Source: G963663315 sp963663315
Lineage (GTDB): Bacteria; Pseudomonadota; Gammaproteobacteria; Arenicellales; Poriferihabitantaceae
Assembly (NCBI GenBank): GCA_963663315.1
Contig: OY760176.1
Span: 806,001 to 870,000 of the forward strand
Direction of reading: 5' to 3'
Length of the DNA: 64,000 nucleotides
The position numbers and the translations under genes are program-made. The notes under the pieces were generated by a model. It was not told where the DNA came from, made no database searches, and worked only from the letters and a program-made list of their open reading frames with translations. Shown in pieces: positions 34,910 to 43,220 of this stretch. Numbering within the stretch: the first letter of the stretch is position 1; every line of letters begins with the position of its first letter.

Positions 34910-35953
34910 ATGTTCAAGCGCCTGATTGGCCTCTTTTCCAATGACCTTGCAATAGATCTTGGCACAGCAAACACCCTCATTTATGTTCGTAACAAGGGAA
35001 TTATCCTGAACGAACCTTCTGTTGTGGCGATCAAGGAACCAGCCAACAACAGCAGCGGTAAATCTGTACTGGCCGTCGGCTACGAAGCCAAGCGCATGCT
35101 GGGACGAACACCGGGAACAATCAAAGCGATTCGTCCGATGAAAGACGGGGTAATAGCTGATTTCAATGTCACGGAAGATATGCTCAAGTATTTTATCCGC
35201 AAAGCTCAGGAAAACAAGTTTTTTTCAAGCCCGAGGATCATTATCTGTGTGCCTTGCGGGTCAACCCAGGTAGAAAGACGGGCGATCAGTGAATCCGCCA
35301 CTGGCGCTGGCGCCAGAGAAGTGTATCTGATTGAAGAACCGATGGCGGTTGCGATTGGCGCTAATTTGCCTGTTGCTGAGCCGACTGGGTCCATGGTGGT
35401 CGATATTGGCGGTGGCACCACTGAAGTCGGTATTCTATCTCTGGGGGGGATGGTTTTTTCAAGCTCCCTGCGGGTTGCCGGTGACTCGTTTGATGAAGCG
35501 ATTATCAATCACATGCGACGACGCCACGGAGTTCTTATCGGTGAATCCACAGCCGAGCGCATCAAACATACCATTGCGACAGCCTGGTCGGAGTCAGAGC
35601 ACAAAGATATGGAAATCAAGGGTCGGGATATTACCGAAAGCCTGGCCCGTGGTCTGTTGATCACCAGCGAAGAGATTTACGAAGCGATCAATGATTCCAT
35701 TCAACAGATCGTTCACGCGATAAGGCAGGCTCTGGAAAAAGCGCCGCCAGAACTGAGTGCGGACATCAGTGAGAAAGGAATGGTAATCGCTGGTGGTGGC
35801 GCCTTGTTACGGGACATGGACAGGCGGCTGATGCAGGATCTCGGTCTGCCGGTGATTCTTGCTGAAGAACCCATGAGTTGCGTCGTTCGCGGCTGTGGCC
35901 GTGCATTGGAGGAAATGGATGTGATTGGTGACATATTTGCAAGCGATGGTTGA
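34910..35953 (+). CDS. mreB: Rod-shape-determining protein MreB
   Basis: 347 residues from ATG (MFKRLIGLFSNDLAIDLGTA), identical in length to E. coli MreB. A longer open frame to 34832 lies in the leader. Actin-fold ATP-binding blocks are DLAIDLGTANTLIYV (phosphate 1), VVDIGGGTTEVGILSLGG (phosphate 2) and GMVIAGGGALLRDMD (adenosine). The amphipathic N-terminus binds membrane. It forms filaments that direct lateral wall synthesis by the PBP2-RodA pair encoded downstream. Confidence 0.98.
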   Translation: MFKRLIGLFSNDLAIDLGTANTLIYVRNKGIILNEPSVVAIKEPANNSSGKSVLAVGYEAKRMLGRTPGTIKAIRPMKDGVIADFNVTEDMLKYFIRKAQENKFFSSPRIIICVPCGSTQVERRAISESATGAGAREVYLIEEPMAVAIGANLPVAEPTGSMVVDIGGGTTEVGILSLGGMVFSSSLRVAGDSFDEAIINHMRRRHGVLIGESTAERIKHTIATAWSESEHKDMEIKGRDITESLARGLLITSEEIYEAINDSIQQIVHAIRQALEKAPPELSADISEKGMVIAGGGALLRDMDRRLMQDLGLPVILAEEPMSCVVRGCGRALEEMDVIGDIFASDG

Positions 35954-36000
35954 CCCGGCTGAGTGCTGACGACTGCATCGATCGACCGTTTTACTTATAG

Positions 36001-36040
36001 ACTGACCATTGCACAGTTGAATTGTTGTTTGTGTGTCAGT
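36001..36040 (+). promoter_or_regulatory. Inverted repeat between mreB and mreC
   Basis: ACTGAC (36001-36006) is complementary to GTCAGT (36035-36040), with an inner CACA/TGTG pairing. The gap is 104 bases. It could lower read-through into mreC or affect mRNA stability. There is no T tract, so it is not a standard terminator. Confidence 0.3.
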
Positions 36041-36057
36041 AATCCGGATTTGTAATC

Positions 36058-36924
36058 TTGAGTTACAATCGAATCTTTCCAATCTACCGTTTTGCATTCT
36101 TCCTCGTACTGTCCATCGGATTGATGATCATCGATCATCGAAGTACCTTGCTCGGGCCAGTCAGGAACATTACTTCGTTAATCAACATCACATTCGAATC
36201 CGTTGCGCTGTTTCCAGGCAATGTAGCCGCTATGGTAGAGCACTATTATCCGGATGACACACTACACCGGAAATTTATCGAACTTCAACGCAACCAGGCG
36301 ATTCTGGAGACCAGATTACAACGCTATGAAGCGCTGGAACTGGAAAATCAGCGTCTCACAAAACTGCTGGGTTCATCTGAAAGTTCCACCAACCAGGTTC
36401 TGCTGGCAGAAATAATCGGATTGAGCCCCGAACCCTACAATCAGAATATCGTCCTTAACCGGGGAACGGAAGCGGGAGTTTTTCTGGGCCAACCTGTGGT
36501 TGCGCCCGAGGGTGTGCTCGGACAGATTTCAAAAGTCGGTCTGAGGAGAAGTGTTGTTACCCTGATCACCGACCCGAGCCACGGGTTGCCTGTCCAGATT
36601 CAGCGGAATAAGCTGCGAACCATCGTCCAGGGCGCTGGAGAAACAGACCGGGTCGAAGTGCCTGATCTGATCAGCCGCTCGGATATCCGGCGAGGCGACA
36701 TACTGGTCACTTCCGGTATGGGCGGACGTTTCCCGATAGGATACAAGGTCGCTGAAGTGACAGATATTGTTGAAGATGCGAGCGAGCCATTCATGAAGGT
36801 CTCTGCGTCGACCATCGCAAAAATCGGATTGGTCAGGGAAGTGCTGCTGTTATGGAATTCCGACCATACCGACGATTTCAAACCACCTGAATCAGGATCT
36901 GTTTCAAGTCAGAAAAATGAGTAG
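36058..36924 (+). CDS. mreC: Rod-shape-determining protein MreC
   Basis: 288 residues starting with TTG. A stop codon lies six codons upstream and no ATG occurs before residue 22, so TTG is the only sensible start. GGA lies nine bases before it. One membrane helix (FAFFLVLSIGLMII) is followed by a coiled coil (about 70-105, LQRNQAILETRLQRYEALEL) and the periplasmic beta domain (VLNRGTEAGVFLGQPVV, ILVTSGMGGRFPIGYKVAEV). MreC bridges MreB and PBP2. Its end overlaps mreD by eight bases. Confidence 0.95.
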   Translation: MSYNRIFPIYRFAFFLVLSIGLMIIDHRSTLLGPVRNITSLINITFESVALFPGNVAAMVEHYYPDDTLHRKFIELQRNQAILETRLQRYEALELENQRLTKLLGSSESSTNQVLLAEIIGLSPEPYNQNIVLNRGTEAGVFLGQPVVAPEGVLGQISKVGLRRSVVTLITDPSHGLPVQIQRNKLRTIVQGAGETDRVEVPDLISRSDIRRGDILVTSGMGGRFPIGYKVAEVTDIVEDASEPFMKVSASTIAKIGLVREVLLLWNSDHTDDFKPPESGSVSSQKNE

Positions 36925-37411
36925 GTATCGATTCAGGAAATCACCGTACGGAATTGTTCTGGTCACATTGGGTATCGGTCTCGTTCTGGAACTGGTCACT
37001 TATTTCGAGTGGATGAAGTATGCAGAGCCGGATTGGGTATTGCTGATCCTGTTTTACTGGTGCCTGATAATGCCAGACAGAATCGGTGTCGGCTATGGCT
37101 GGATTGCGGGATTGCTGATCGACATACTGAATTACTCTTTACTCGGGCAGCACGCTGTGGCCAAGGCATTCGTTGCTCTTTTCGCTGTAACCACAAGTCG
37201 CAGGATTCGGACGTATGACCTGTGGCAACAATGCATCATTGTTTTCTTCATCGCTTCGATTGATATTGGTATTACCGTGTGGATTGCCAATATCACGACC
37301 AATACCGAGATCAGACTGGTTTACTGGCAATCGGCGCTGATGTCGGCGTTGCTCTGGCCTGTCATATTCATTGCCTTGCGTTTCCTGAGACAGCGGATGA
37401 GGGTTGGGTAA
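36917..37411 (+). CDS. mreD: Rod-shape-determining protein MreD
   Basis: 164 residues with about five membrane helices (IVLVTLGIGLVLELVTYF, WVLLILFYWCLIMP, YGWIAGLLIDILNYSLLG and two more). The LLIDILNYSLLGQHA block is typical of MreD. It is an integral inner-membrane part of the elongation complex. It overlaps mreC by eight bases and its stop overlaps the ATG of mrdA (TAATG). Confidence 0.94.
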   Translation: MSRYRFRKSPYGIVLVTLGIGLVLELVTYFEWMKYAEPDWVLLILFYWCLIMPDRIGVGYGWIAGLLIDILNYSLLGQHAVAKAFVALFAVTTSRRIRTYDLWQQCIIVFFIASIDIGITVWIANITTNTEIRLVYWQSALMSALLWPVIFIALRFLRQRMRVG

Positions 37412-39312
37412 TGATACCGATACGGAATTATCCGGCTGAAATCAGTGTTGTCCGTAATCGGATTACCATCCTGTTCACGATAATACTGTTACTCGTTTTA
37501 ATTCTTGTGGCCAGATTGGGCTATCTCCAGATTCATCAATACCAGCGGTTCTCTACGCTCGCCCAGAATAATCGCATAGACATTTTCCCCCTGCCTCCGA
37601 TAAGGGGCCTTATTTTTGATCGAAACGGGGAAATCCTGGCCGAAAATCTGAAGGCCTACAATCTCGAAATATTGCCCGACAAGGTCGAGGACATGGACAG
37701 CCTGCTGCACGAACTGGGTCAGTTGATTGAACTGACAGATGCCCATTTGAAGCCATTTCGACTGCTGTTGAAGGAACGTCCGTCATTTGTAAGGCAGACC
37801 CTGAAAGCAAACCTGAGTGAACAAGAGGTTGCAATTATTGCGGTAAATCAGCACCGGTATGATGGAGTGGGTTTGAAGGCACGGCTGCAACGGTATTATC
37901 CGAAAGAGGACCTGACCTCTCACGTGATCGGCTATGTCGGAAGAATAAGCAAAAGCGATCTGGAAAAAGTCGATAATCAGGCTTACCGGGGAATGGAATA
38001 TATTGGAAAGAGTGGCATAGAAGCACGATATGAATCCATGTTGCTGGGTAAACTCGGTGTGGTTCAAGTGGAAACCAATGCGCACGGGCGAATTATTCGC
38101 AAGCTGGAAGAAACCACATCCAATACCGGAAAAACGCTTTATTTAAGTATGGACATCAAGCTGCAGGAAAAAAGTGTTGAAGCGATGCAAGGATATGAAG
38201 GAGCGGTGGTTGCCATTGAACCGGGCACGGGAGACATACTGGCTTTCGTCAGCGCACCTGGCTATGACCCCAATCCATTTGTCAATGGTATCAGTGAAAC
38301 CGAATACGACAGTCTTAAGACATCCGACCGCAAACCCCTGTTGAACCGAGCATTGTCGGGTCGCTATGCACCCGGTTCCACGATAAAGGGGTTCATCTCG
38401 CTGGTTGGCATGGAAAACGGGATCAACCATAGCATGACCAGTTACTGTCCTGGTTGGTACAGTTTGCCAAATCATACTCATCGTTACCGATGCTGGAAGA
38501 AGTACGGCCATGGCTGGCTGGATGGTTATGACAGTATCGTGCAATCCTGTGATGTCTATTTTTACCGGCTCGCAGAGATGTTGGGAATTGACAGGATAAA
38601 CGAAGGAATGACCCGATTCGGTTTTGGTGAGCAGACCGGCATTGATTTGCTCGGAGAGCCTTCAGGGTTGATTCCCTCGAGGGAATGGAAACGGCAGCGT
38701 TTCAAACAGCCATGGTATCCAGGAGAGACGATCATTACAGGGATTGGCCAGGGCTATATGCTGGTTACACCGCTGCAACTGGCCGCTGCGACGGCAACGC
38801 TTGCCAATTATGGTAAAAAAATCGCTCCCAGATTTTTATCGGTTATCGAACATCCTTCAAGTCAGGTTAAACAACGCGTTGCACCTGTAGAACTCGGTAC
38901 GGTTAAATTGCAGGATGATGATTTTTTTGCGCGAGTCATCGACAGTATGCAGGATGTAGTGCATGGGGAAAAAGGCACAGCAAGAGCGATAGGCATGGAC
39001 ATTCGATACCGGATGGCGGGCAAGACCGGCACGGCACAGGTCAAAAGCATTGCCCAGGATGAAACATACGACGAAGAAAACGTCGAAAAGAAATTCAGGG
39101 ATCATTCGTTGTTTATCGGTTTTGCTCCGGTTGACGACCCGAAGATCGCGATTGCAGTTGTCGTCGAGCATGCAGGCAGCGGCAGTAAGACCGCAGCGCC
39201 AATCGCCAGGAAGTTGATTGATTACTACCTGCTCGAACGGTTGAAGCTCTATCCCGAGCCACCCGCCGAGCAATTGACCGGTCTCAACGGCCTCGCAGGG
39301 CTGCGGTCTTGA
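37411..39312 (+). CDS. mrdA: Penicillin-binding protein 2 (elongation transpeptidase)
   Basis: 633 residues from the ATG overlapping the mreD stop, equal to E. coli PBP2. A longer open frame back to 37279 runs inside mreD. One N-terminal helix (ITILFTIILLLVLILVARL), then the dimerisation domain (PPIRGLIFDRNGEILAENL). Transpeptidase motifs are SxxK in GRYAPGSTIKGFISL, SxD in QSCDVYFYRLAE, and KTG in MAGKTGTAQVK. It cross-links peptidoglycan during lateral growth with RodA. Its TGA overlaps the TTG start of rodA. Confidence 0.97.
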   Translation: MIPIRNYPAEISVVRNRITILFTIILLLVLILVARLGYLQIHQYQRFSTLAQNNRIDIFPLPPIRGLIFDRNGEILAENLKAYNLEILPDKVEDMDSLLHELGQLIELTDAHLKPFRLLLKERPSFVRQTLKANLSEQEVAIIAVNQHRYDGVGLKARLQRYYPKEDLTSHVIGYVGRISKSDLEKVDNQAYRGMEYIGKSGIEARYESMLLGKLGVVQVETNAHGRIIRKLEETTSNTGKTLYLSMDIKLQEKSVEAMQGYEGAVVAIEPGTGDILAFVSAPGYDPNPFVNGISETEYDSLKTSDRKPLLNRALSGRYAPGSTIKGFISLVGMENGINHSMTSYCPGWYSLPNHTHRYRCWKKYGHGWLDGYDSIVQSCDVYFYRLAEMLGIDRINEGMTRFGFGEQTGIDLLGEPSGLIPSREWKRQRFKQPWYPGETIITGIGQGYMLVTPLQLAAATATLANYGKKIAPRFLSVIEHPSSQVKQRVAPVELGTVKLQDDDFFARVIDSMQDVVHGEKGTARAIGMDIRYRMAGKTGTAQVKSIAQDETYDEENVEKKFRDHSLFIGFAPVDDPKIAIAVVVEHAGSGSKTAAPIARKLIDYYLLERLKLYPEPPAEQLTGLNGLAGLRS

Positions 39313-40391
39313 ATCAGAAAACCTCTCATGTTGATTATCCGCTTCTGACTGTGATTTTCATGTTGTGTGGTGTCGGCCTGGTCGTGCTGTACAGTGCGGT
39401 TGGAGAAAATATCAACCTGATTGCAAAACACAGTATCCGGGTAGGCCTTGCCCTTGTATTGATGTATGTGTTTTCCAGAATCCCGCCAAAAGTACTGACT
39501 CGCTGGTCTCCGCATATTTATCTGTTGGGGCTGGTGCTGCTGTTTGTGGTTCTTGCAGTGGGGATCATAGGCAAGGGTGCACAACGCTGGATAGATCTGG
39601 GCGTATTCAGATTCCAACCCGCAGAGATCATGAAAATCGGTGTGCCGATGATGGTTGCATGGGTGCTCTCGCGGATGCCGATTTCGCTAGGGTTTGTGCC
39701 CCTGTTCATTTCGGTTCTGATTATCCTGACTCCTACCGTCCTGGTCATTTTGCAACCTGATCTTGGTACCGGCCTGTTGATTGCACTGGCCGGAATCACG
39801 GTCATTTTTCTGGCCGGAATCAGCCGAAAACTGATCATTTCCGTGATTGCGCTAGCTGGACTTGCTGCCCCCGTGATGTGGGCATTCGTGTTGCATGATT
39901 ACCAGCGCAAGCGAATATTGACTTTGTTCGATCCCTGGTCCGACCCCCTTGGCGCCGGTTATCATACCATTCAGTCAATCATTGCGGTTGGTTCCGGAGG
40001 TATCTGGGGTAAGGGATGGCTATCCGGCACCCAATCCCAGCTTGAGTTCATTCCGGAACGCAATACGGATTTTATTTTCGCGGTTTTTGCCGAAGAGTTT
40101 GGACTGGCCGGTGTTGCTGTTTTGCTGTTTTTGTATTGTTTTCTGGTTTTTCGCGGGCTTTTGATTGCCTACTATGCGCAGGATACTTATTCTCGATTAT
40201 TGGCTGGGGGGTTGTCTGCGACCTTCTTTTTCTATGTATTTGTCAATATCGGAATGGTTTCTGGTATTCTGCCGGTGGTCGGTGTGCCATTGCCGTTGAT
40301 GAGCTATGGAGGAACTTCCATAGTAACCCTGATGATCGGATTTGGTATGCTTATGAGCATTTCACGAAACAAGAACCTGCTGCAACGCTGA
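39309..40391 (+). CDS. mrdB: Peptidoglycan glycosyltransferase RodA
   Basis: 360 residues with about ten membrane helices, SEDS family. Signature blocks are GAQRWIDLGVFRFQPAEIMK, LVILQPDLGTGLLIAL (with the catalytic-region Asp), FIPERNTDFIFAVFAEEFG and VPLPLMSYGGTSIV. It polymerises lipid II with PBP2. The start is TTG, sharing bases with the mrdA stop (TTGA), implying translational coupling. No ATG lies nearby in frame that would keep the first helix complete. Confidence 0.96.
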   Translation: MNQKTSHVDYPLLTVIFMLCGVGLVVLYSAVGENINLIAKHSIRVGLALVLMYVFSRIPPKVLTRWSPHIYLLGLVLLFVVLAVGIIGKGAQRWIDLGVFRFQPAEIMKIGVPMMVAWVLSRMPISLGFVPLFISVLIILTPTVLVILQPDLGTGLLIALAGITVIFLAGISRKLIISVIALAGLAAPVMWAFVLHDYQRKRILTLFDPWSDPLGAGYHTIQSIIAVGSGGIWGKGWLSGTQSQLEFIPERNTDFIFAVFAEEFGLAGVAVLLFLYCFLVFRGLLIAYYAQDTYSRLLAGGLSATFFFYVFVNIGMVSGILPVVGVPLPLMSYGGTSIVTLMIGFGMLMSISRNKNLLQR

Positions 40392-40393
40392 AG

Positions 40394-41395
40394 ATGAATT
40401 ATCTATCATTTCTTTTCAGAAAAACCGTCCGGCAACTTGCATTGCCGGTATTGCTGGGAATATCGGTTAATGCCTGGGCGCTGGATATAGATCAATACCC
40501 CGCACTTCAGGAACTGGTCAAAGTCATGTCCAGTGAAGATGGTTATCCGAAGGACGAACTGGTTGAAATTCTCAGCAGTGTGTCAATTGATAAAAAAACC
40601 CTGTCTCTGATGGACAGACAATACGAAGCGCTGCCGTGGTTCAAATACAGGAAGCTGTTCATAAACCAGAACCGGATCGACGGGGGTGTGGGATTCTGGG
40701 ACAAGCATGAACCGATCCTGGGCAGGGCGTATCAGGAATATGGGGCGCCGCCTGCTGTGATCGTCGCATTGATCGGAATTGAAACTCATTACGGCGCCCG
40801 TATGGGCGAACGGAGTGTACTTGGCAGTCTGGTCACGCTGTCGGCGGCTTATCCGAGGCGAAGCAAGTTTTTCACCCGTGAATTGAGAACCTTTCTGAAC
40901 ACCACCCGAAAAGAGAAAATAGCTCCTGGGACGGTGCGCGGTTCCTTTGCCGGTGCGATTGGAATCCCCCAGTTCATGCCAACCAGCTATGAAGCCTATT
41001 CGATTGATTTCAATGGCAACGGACGACGTGATCTGGTCAATGAAATTGAAGATGCGATTGGCAGTGTCGCCAACTATCTGAAAGTGCACGGCTGGACGCG
41101 TGGCGAGAAAATCTATTCCGCAGTTGTTCCGCCGTTATCTGCATCGGCCGCATCCCTTGTCGGTAGAAGAGCCAAATTGATCCACAACACCTCAGACCTG
41201 ATTGATGCAGGTGTCAATTTTGACGCTTCGGGAAGCAGCAAGAAAAGCGCTCTGCTCTCCTTTAAGGATAAAAAGGGGAGACGATATATCGTCGGCTATG
41301 GCAATTTTTATGCGATAACCCGCTATAATACCAGCATCAATTACGCGTTGGCAGTCGCGGAATTGTCAGAAGCGATAGACAGGAGACGCAACTGA
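40394..41395 (+). CDS. mltB: Lytic murein transglycosylase B
   Basis: 333 residues from the ATG two bases after rodA. A signal peptide (LALPVLLGISVNAWA) occupies about the first 30 residues and no lipobox is seen, so this may be a soluble SltB-type form. The catalytic glutamate is in IVALIGIETHYGARMG. FAGAIGIPQFMPTSYEAYSI and DFNGNGRRDLVNEIEDAIGS are typical of the SLT_2 family. It cleaves glycan strands to 1,6-anhydro ends. The rodA-mltB-rlpA-dacA order is as in pseudomonads. Confidence 0.93.
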   Translation: MNYLSFLFRKTVRQLALPVLLGISVNAWALDIDQYPALQELVKVMSSEDGYPKDELVEILSSVSIDKKTLSLMDRQYEALPWFKYRKLFINQNRIDGGVGFWDKHEPILGRAYQEYGAPPAVIVALIGIETHYGARMGERSVLGSLVTLSAAYPRRSKFFTRELRTFLNTTRKEKIAPGTVRGSFAGAIGIPQFMPTSYEAYSIDFNGNGRRDLVNEIEDAIGSVANYLKVHGWTRGEKIYSAVVPPLSASAASLVGRRAKLIHNTSDLIDAGVNFDASGSSKKSALLSFKDKKGRRYIVGYGNFYAITRYNTSINYALAVAELSEAIDRRRN

Positions 41396-41934
41396 TGACC
41401 GTCTCCCTGAAAACCCTGATTACCGTGGCTTGTGTCGGGTTGGCGCTTGCGGCTTGTGGTGGTAACAAGCGGAATAAATCGGGTGGCGGCTATTATGGCG
41501 GTGACAGTCCGCCGACACAAACCAGAGATTATGATAAAATTCTGGATGCCGTTCCGAGGAGTGAACCCCGCAGCCGGTATGGTAACAATCCCTACAAAGC
41601 CTTTGGCAAACGCTACAAGCCTATGAAATCAGCCAGGGGCTTCAAGCAGAAGGGGATTGCTTCGTGGTACGGGAAAAAATTTCACGGACGCCGGACATCA
41701 AGCGGTGAGACTTATGACATGTTCAAGATGACGGCAGCGCATCCAACATTGCCACTGCCGACGTACGTCAGTGTCATCAATCTCGATACGAAAAAGAAAA
41801 TCATTGTCAGGGTTAATGATAGAGGACCTTTCCTGCATGGTCGAATCATTGATCTTTCGTATGCGGCTGCACAGAAACTCGGGATTGCCAGGAAAGGAAC
41901 GGGAAGGGTACTCATCAATGCCATTGTCCCCTGA
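41395..41934 (+). CDS. rlpA: RlpA-type septal/peptidoglycan lipoprotein lacking a SPOR domain
   Basis: 179 residues. A lipoprotein signal peptide ends at lipobox LAAC (Cys about 21). A low-complexity linker (GGGYYGGDSPPTQTRDYDKI) leads to a double-psi beta-barrel domain with GIASWYGKKFHGRRTSSGE, MTAAHPTLPLPTYVSV and VRVNDRGPFLHGRIIDLS. In Pseudomonas RlpA is a glycosidase that cuts glycan stripped of stem peptides. The C-terminal SPOR domain found in the E. coli and Pseudomonas proteins is absent. The start overlaps the mltB stop by one base. Confidence 0.92.
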   Translation: MTVSLKTLITVACVGLALAACGGNKRNKSGGGYYGGDSPPTQTRDYDKILDAVPRSEPRSRYGNNPYKAFGKRYKPMKSARGFKQKGIASWYGKKFHGRRTSSGETYDMFKMTAAHPTLPLPTYVSVINLDTKKKIIVRVNDRGPFLHGRIIDLSYAAAQKLGIARKGTGRVLINAIVP

Positions 41935-41959
41935 TTTCCACTGATTTAAGTTATTGATT

Positions 41960-43141
41960 ATGCGCTGGCTGTCTTTTCTGTTAACGCCACTTATTATGCC
42001 GTTCTGGTTGCTCTGTCTGGGTTATTCGAATCCGGCTGGCAGTGCCCTGATTGAAATTCCCGAGGCCGTAAAGTCCCCGATTCCGGCTCCATCAATCGAC
42101 GCGAAGAGCTGGGTTCTGGCAGACTTCGAAACAGGCTGGATACTGGGGAGCAAGAATGCGGACCTTAAAATAGAACCGGCCAGCCTGACCAAACTGATGA
42201 CCAGTTTTCTGGTGTTCGATGCTATCAAGGCTGAAAAATTAAGGTTTGATGACAAGGTATACATCAGTAAGAAAGCCTGGAAAACAGTGGGATCAAGAAT
42301 GTTCATTCTGGTGGATACCCACGTCAGTGTTCTTGATTTGATTCAGGGACTGATTGTTCAATCCGGCAATGACGCGGCTGTGGCATTGGCTGAACATATT
42401 GCCGGAAGTGAAGAGGAATTTGTAGTAAGAATGAATTTGATGGTCGCGAAAATCGGTATGACAAATACCAATTTCACCAATAGCAGTGGACTGCCACACG
42501 ACAATCATTACACTACGGCCAGGGACATAACGTTACTGGCGTTGTCTCTTATCCGTCGTTTCCCTGACCTGTATCACTACTATTCCCAAAGGGAGTTTAC
42601 CTACAACGATATTACCCAACCCAACAGAAACATCCTGTTGGACCGGGACCCTACCGTTGACGGACTCAAGACGGGGTATACCAGAAAGGCGGGATATTGT
42701 CTGATCGGCACTGCGCTCAGGGATGAGGTGCGCCTGATTGCCACCGTAACAGGCGCCAAAAACAAGACCGTACGGGCCAACCAGGCTCAATCCCTGCTGG
42801 AGTATGGATACGATTCCTATGATGGTATGATTGTTTACAGACCCGGAGAGCCGGTCAAGACACTGCCTTTATGGATGGGTCAACAGGATCAGGCGAGTGT
42901 CGGGGTTCTTAAGAATCTTGCCGTACAGGTGCCGAGTGGGGAGTCTGCAAGAATATCTGTCACACTGAAACTTCCGGATAGTCTGGAAGCCCCGCTTGCA
43001 AGTGGAACTGAAGTGGGACAGATACAGCTAAGATTCGATGACAAGCCTGTACGCAATTCCTCTTTGCATGTAACCCGAACCCATGAGGAAGGGCCAATAA
43101 TGGCTCAAATTCTGGATTGGTTCAAGCGGTTGTTTTTTTGA
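41960..43141 (+). CDS. dacA: D-alanyl-D-alanine carboxypeptidase (PBP5/6 family)
   Basis: 393 residues from the ATG at 41960. A TTG two codons earlier is less likely. A signal sequence (PLIMPFWLLCLGYSNPAGSA) is followed by the peptidase: SxxK in EPASLTKLMTSFLVFD, SxN in IVQSGNDAAVALAEHI, KTG in DGLKTGYTRKAGYC. A beta-sheet domain and a C-terminal amphipathic anchor (IMAQILDWFKRLFF) complete the PBP5 layout. It trims the terminal D-Ala of pentapeptides. It is the last gene of the shape/peptidoglycan cluster. Confidence 0.96.
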   Translation: MRWLSFLLTPLIMPFWLLCLGYSNPAGSALIEIPEAVKSPIPAPSIDAKSWVLADFETGWILGSKNADLKIEPASLTKLMTSFLVFDAIKAEKLRFDDKVYISKKAWKTVGSRMFILVDTHVSVLDLIQGLIVQSGNDAAVALAEHIAGSEEEFVVRMNLMVAKIGMTNTNFTNSSGLPHDNHYTTARDITLLALSLIRRFPDLYHYYSQREFTYNDITQPNRNILLDRDPTVDGLKTGYTRKAGYCLIGTALRDEVRLIATVTGAKNKTVRANQAQSLLEYGYDSYDGMIVYRPGEPVKTLPLWMGQQDQASVGVLKNLAVQVPSGESARISVTLKLPDSLEAPLASGTEVGQIQLRFDDKPVRNSSLHVTRTHEEGPIMAQILDWFKRLFF

Positions 43142-43220
43142 GAAAAGGGAAACTGATTGATATTTTCTGTGTGCTGGCATAAATTAAACTGCAAACTGCC
43201 CAACTCTTCCGGTAACTTAC

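Noticed and set aside
40136..40393. Upstream extension of the mltB frame inside rodA
   Set aside because: It overlaps conserved RodA codons. The ATG at 40394 gives a normal signal peptide.
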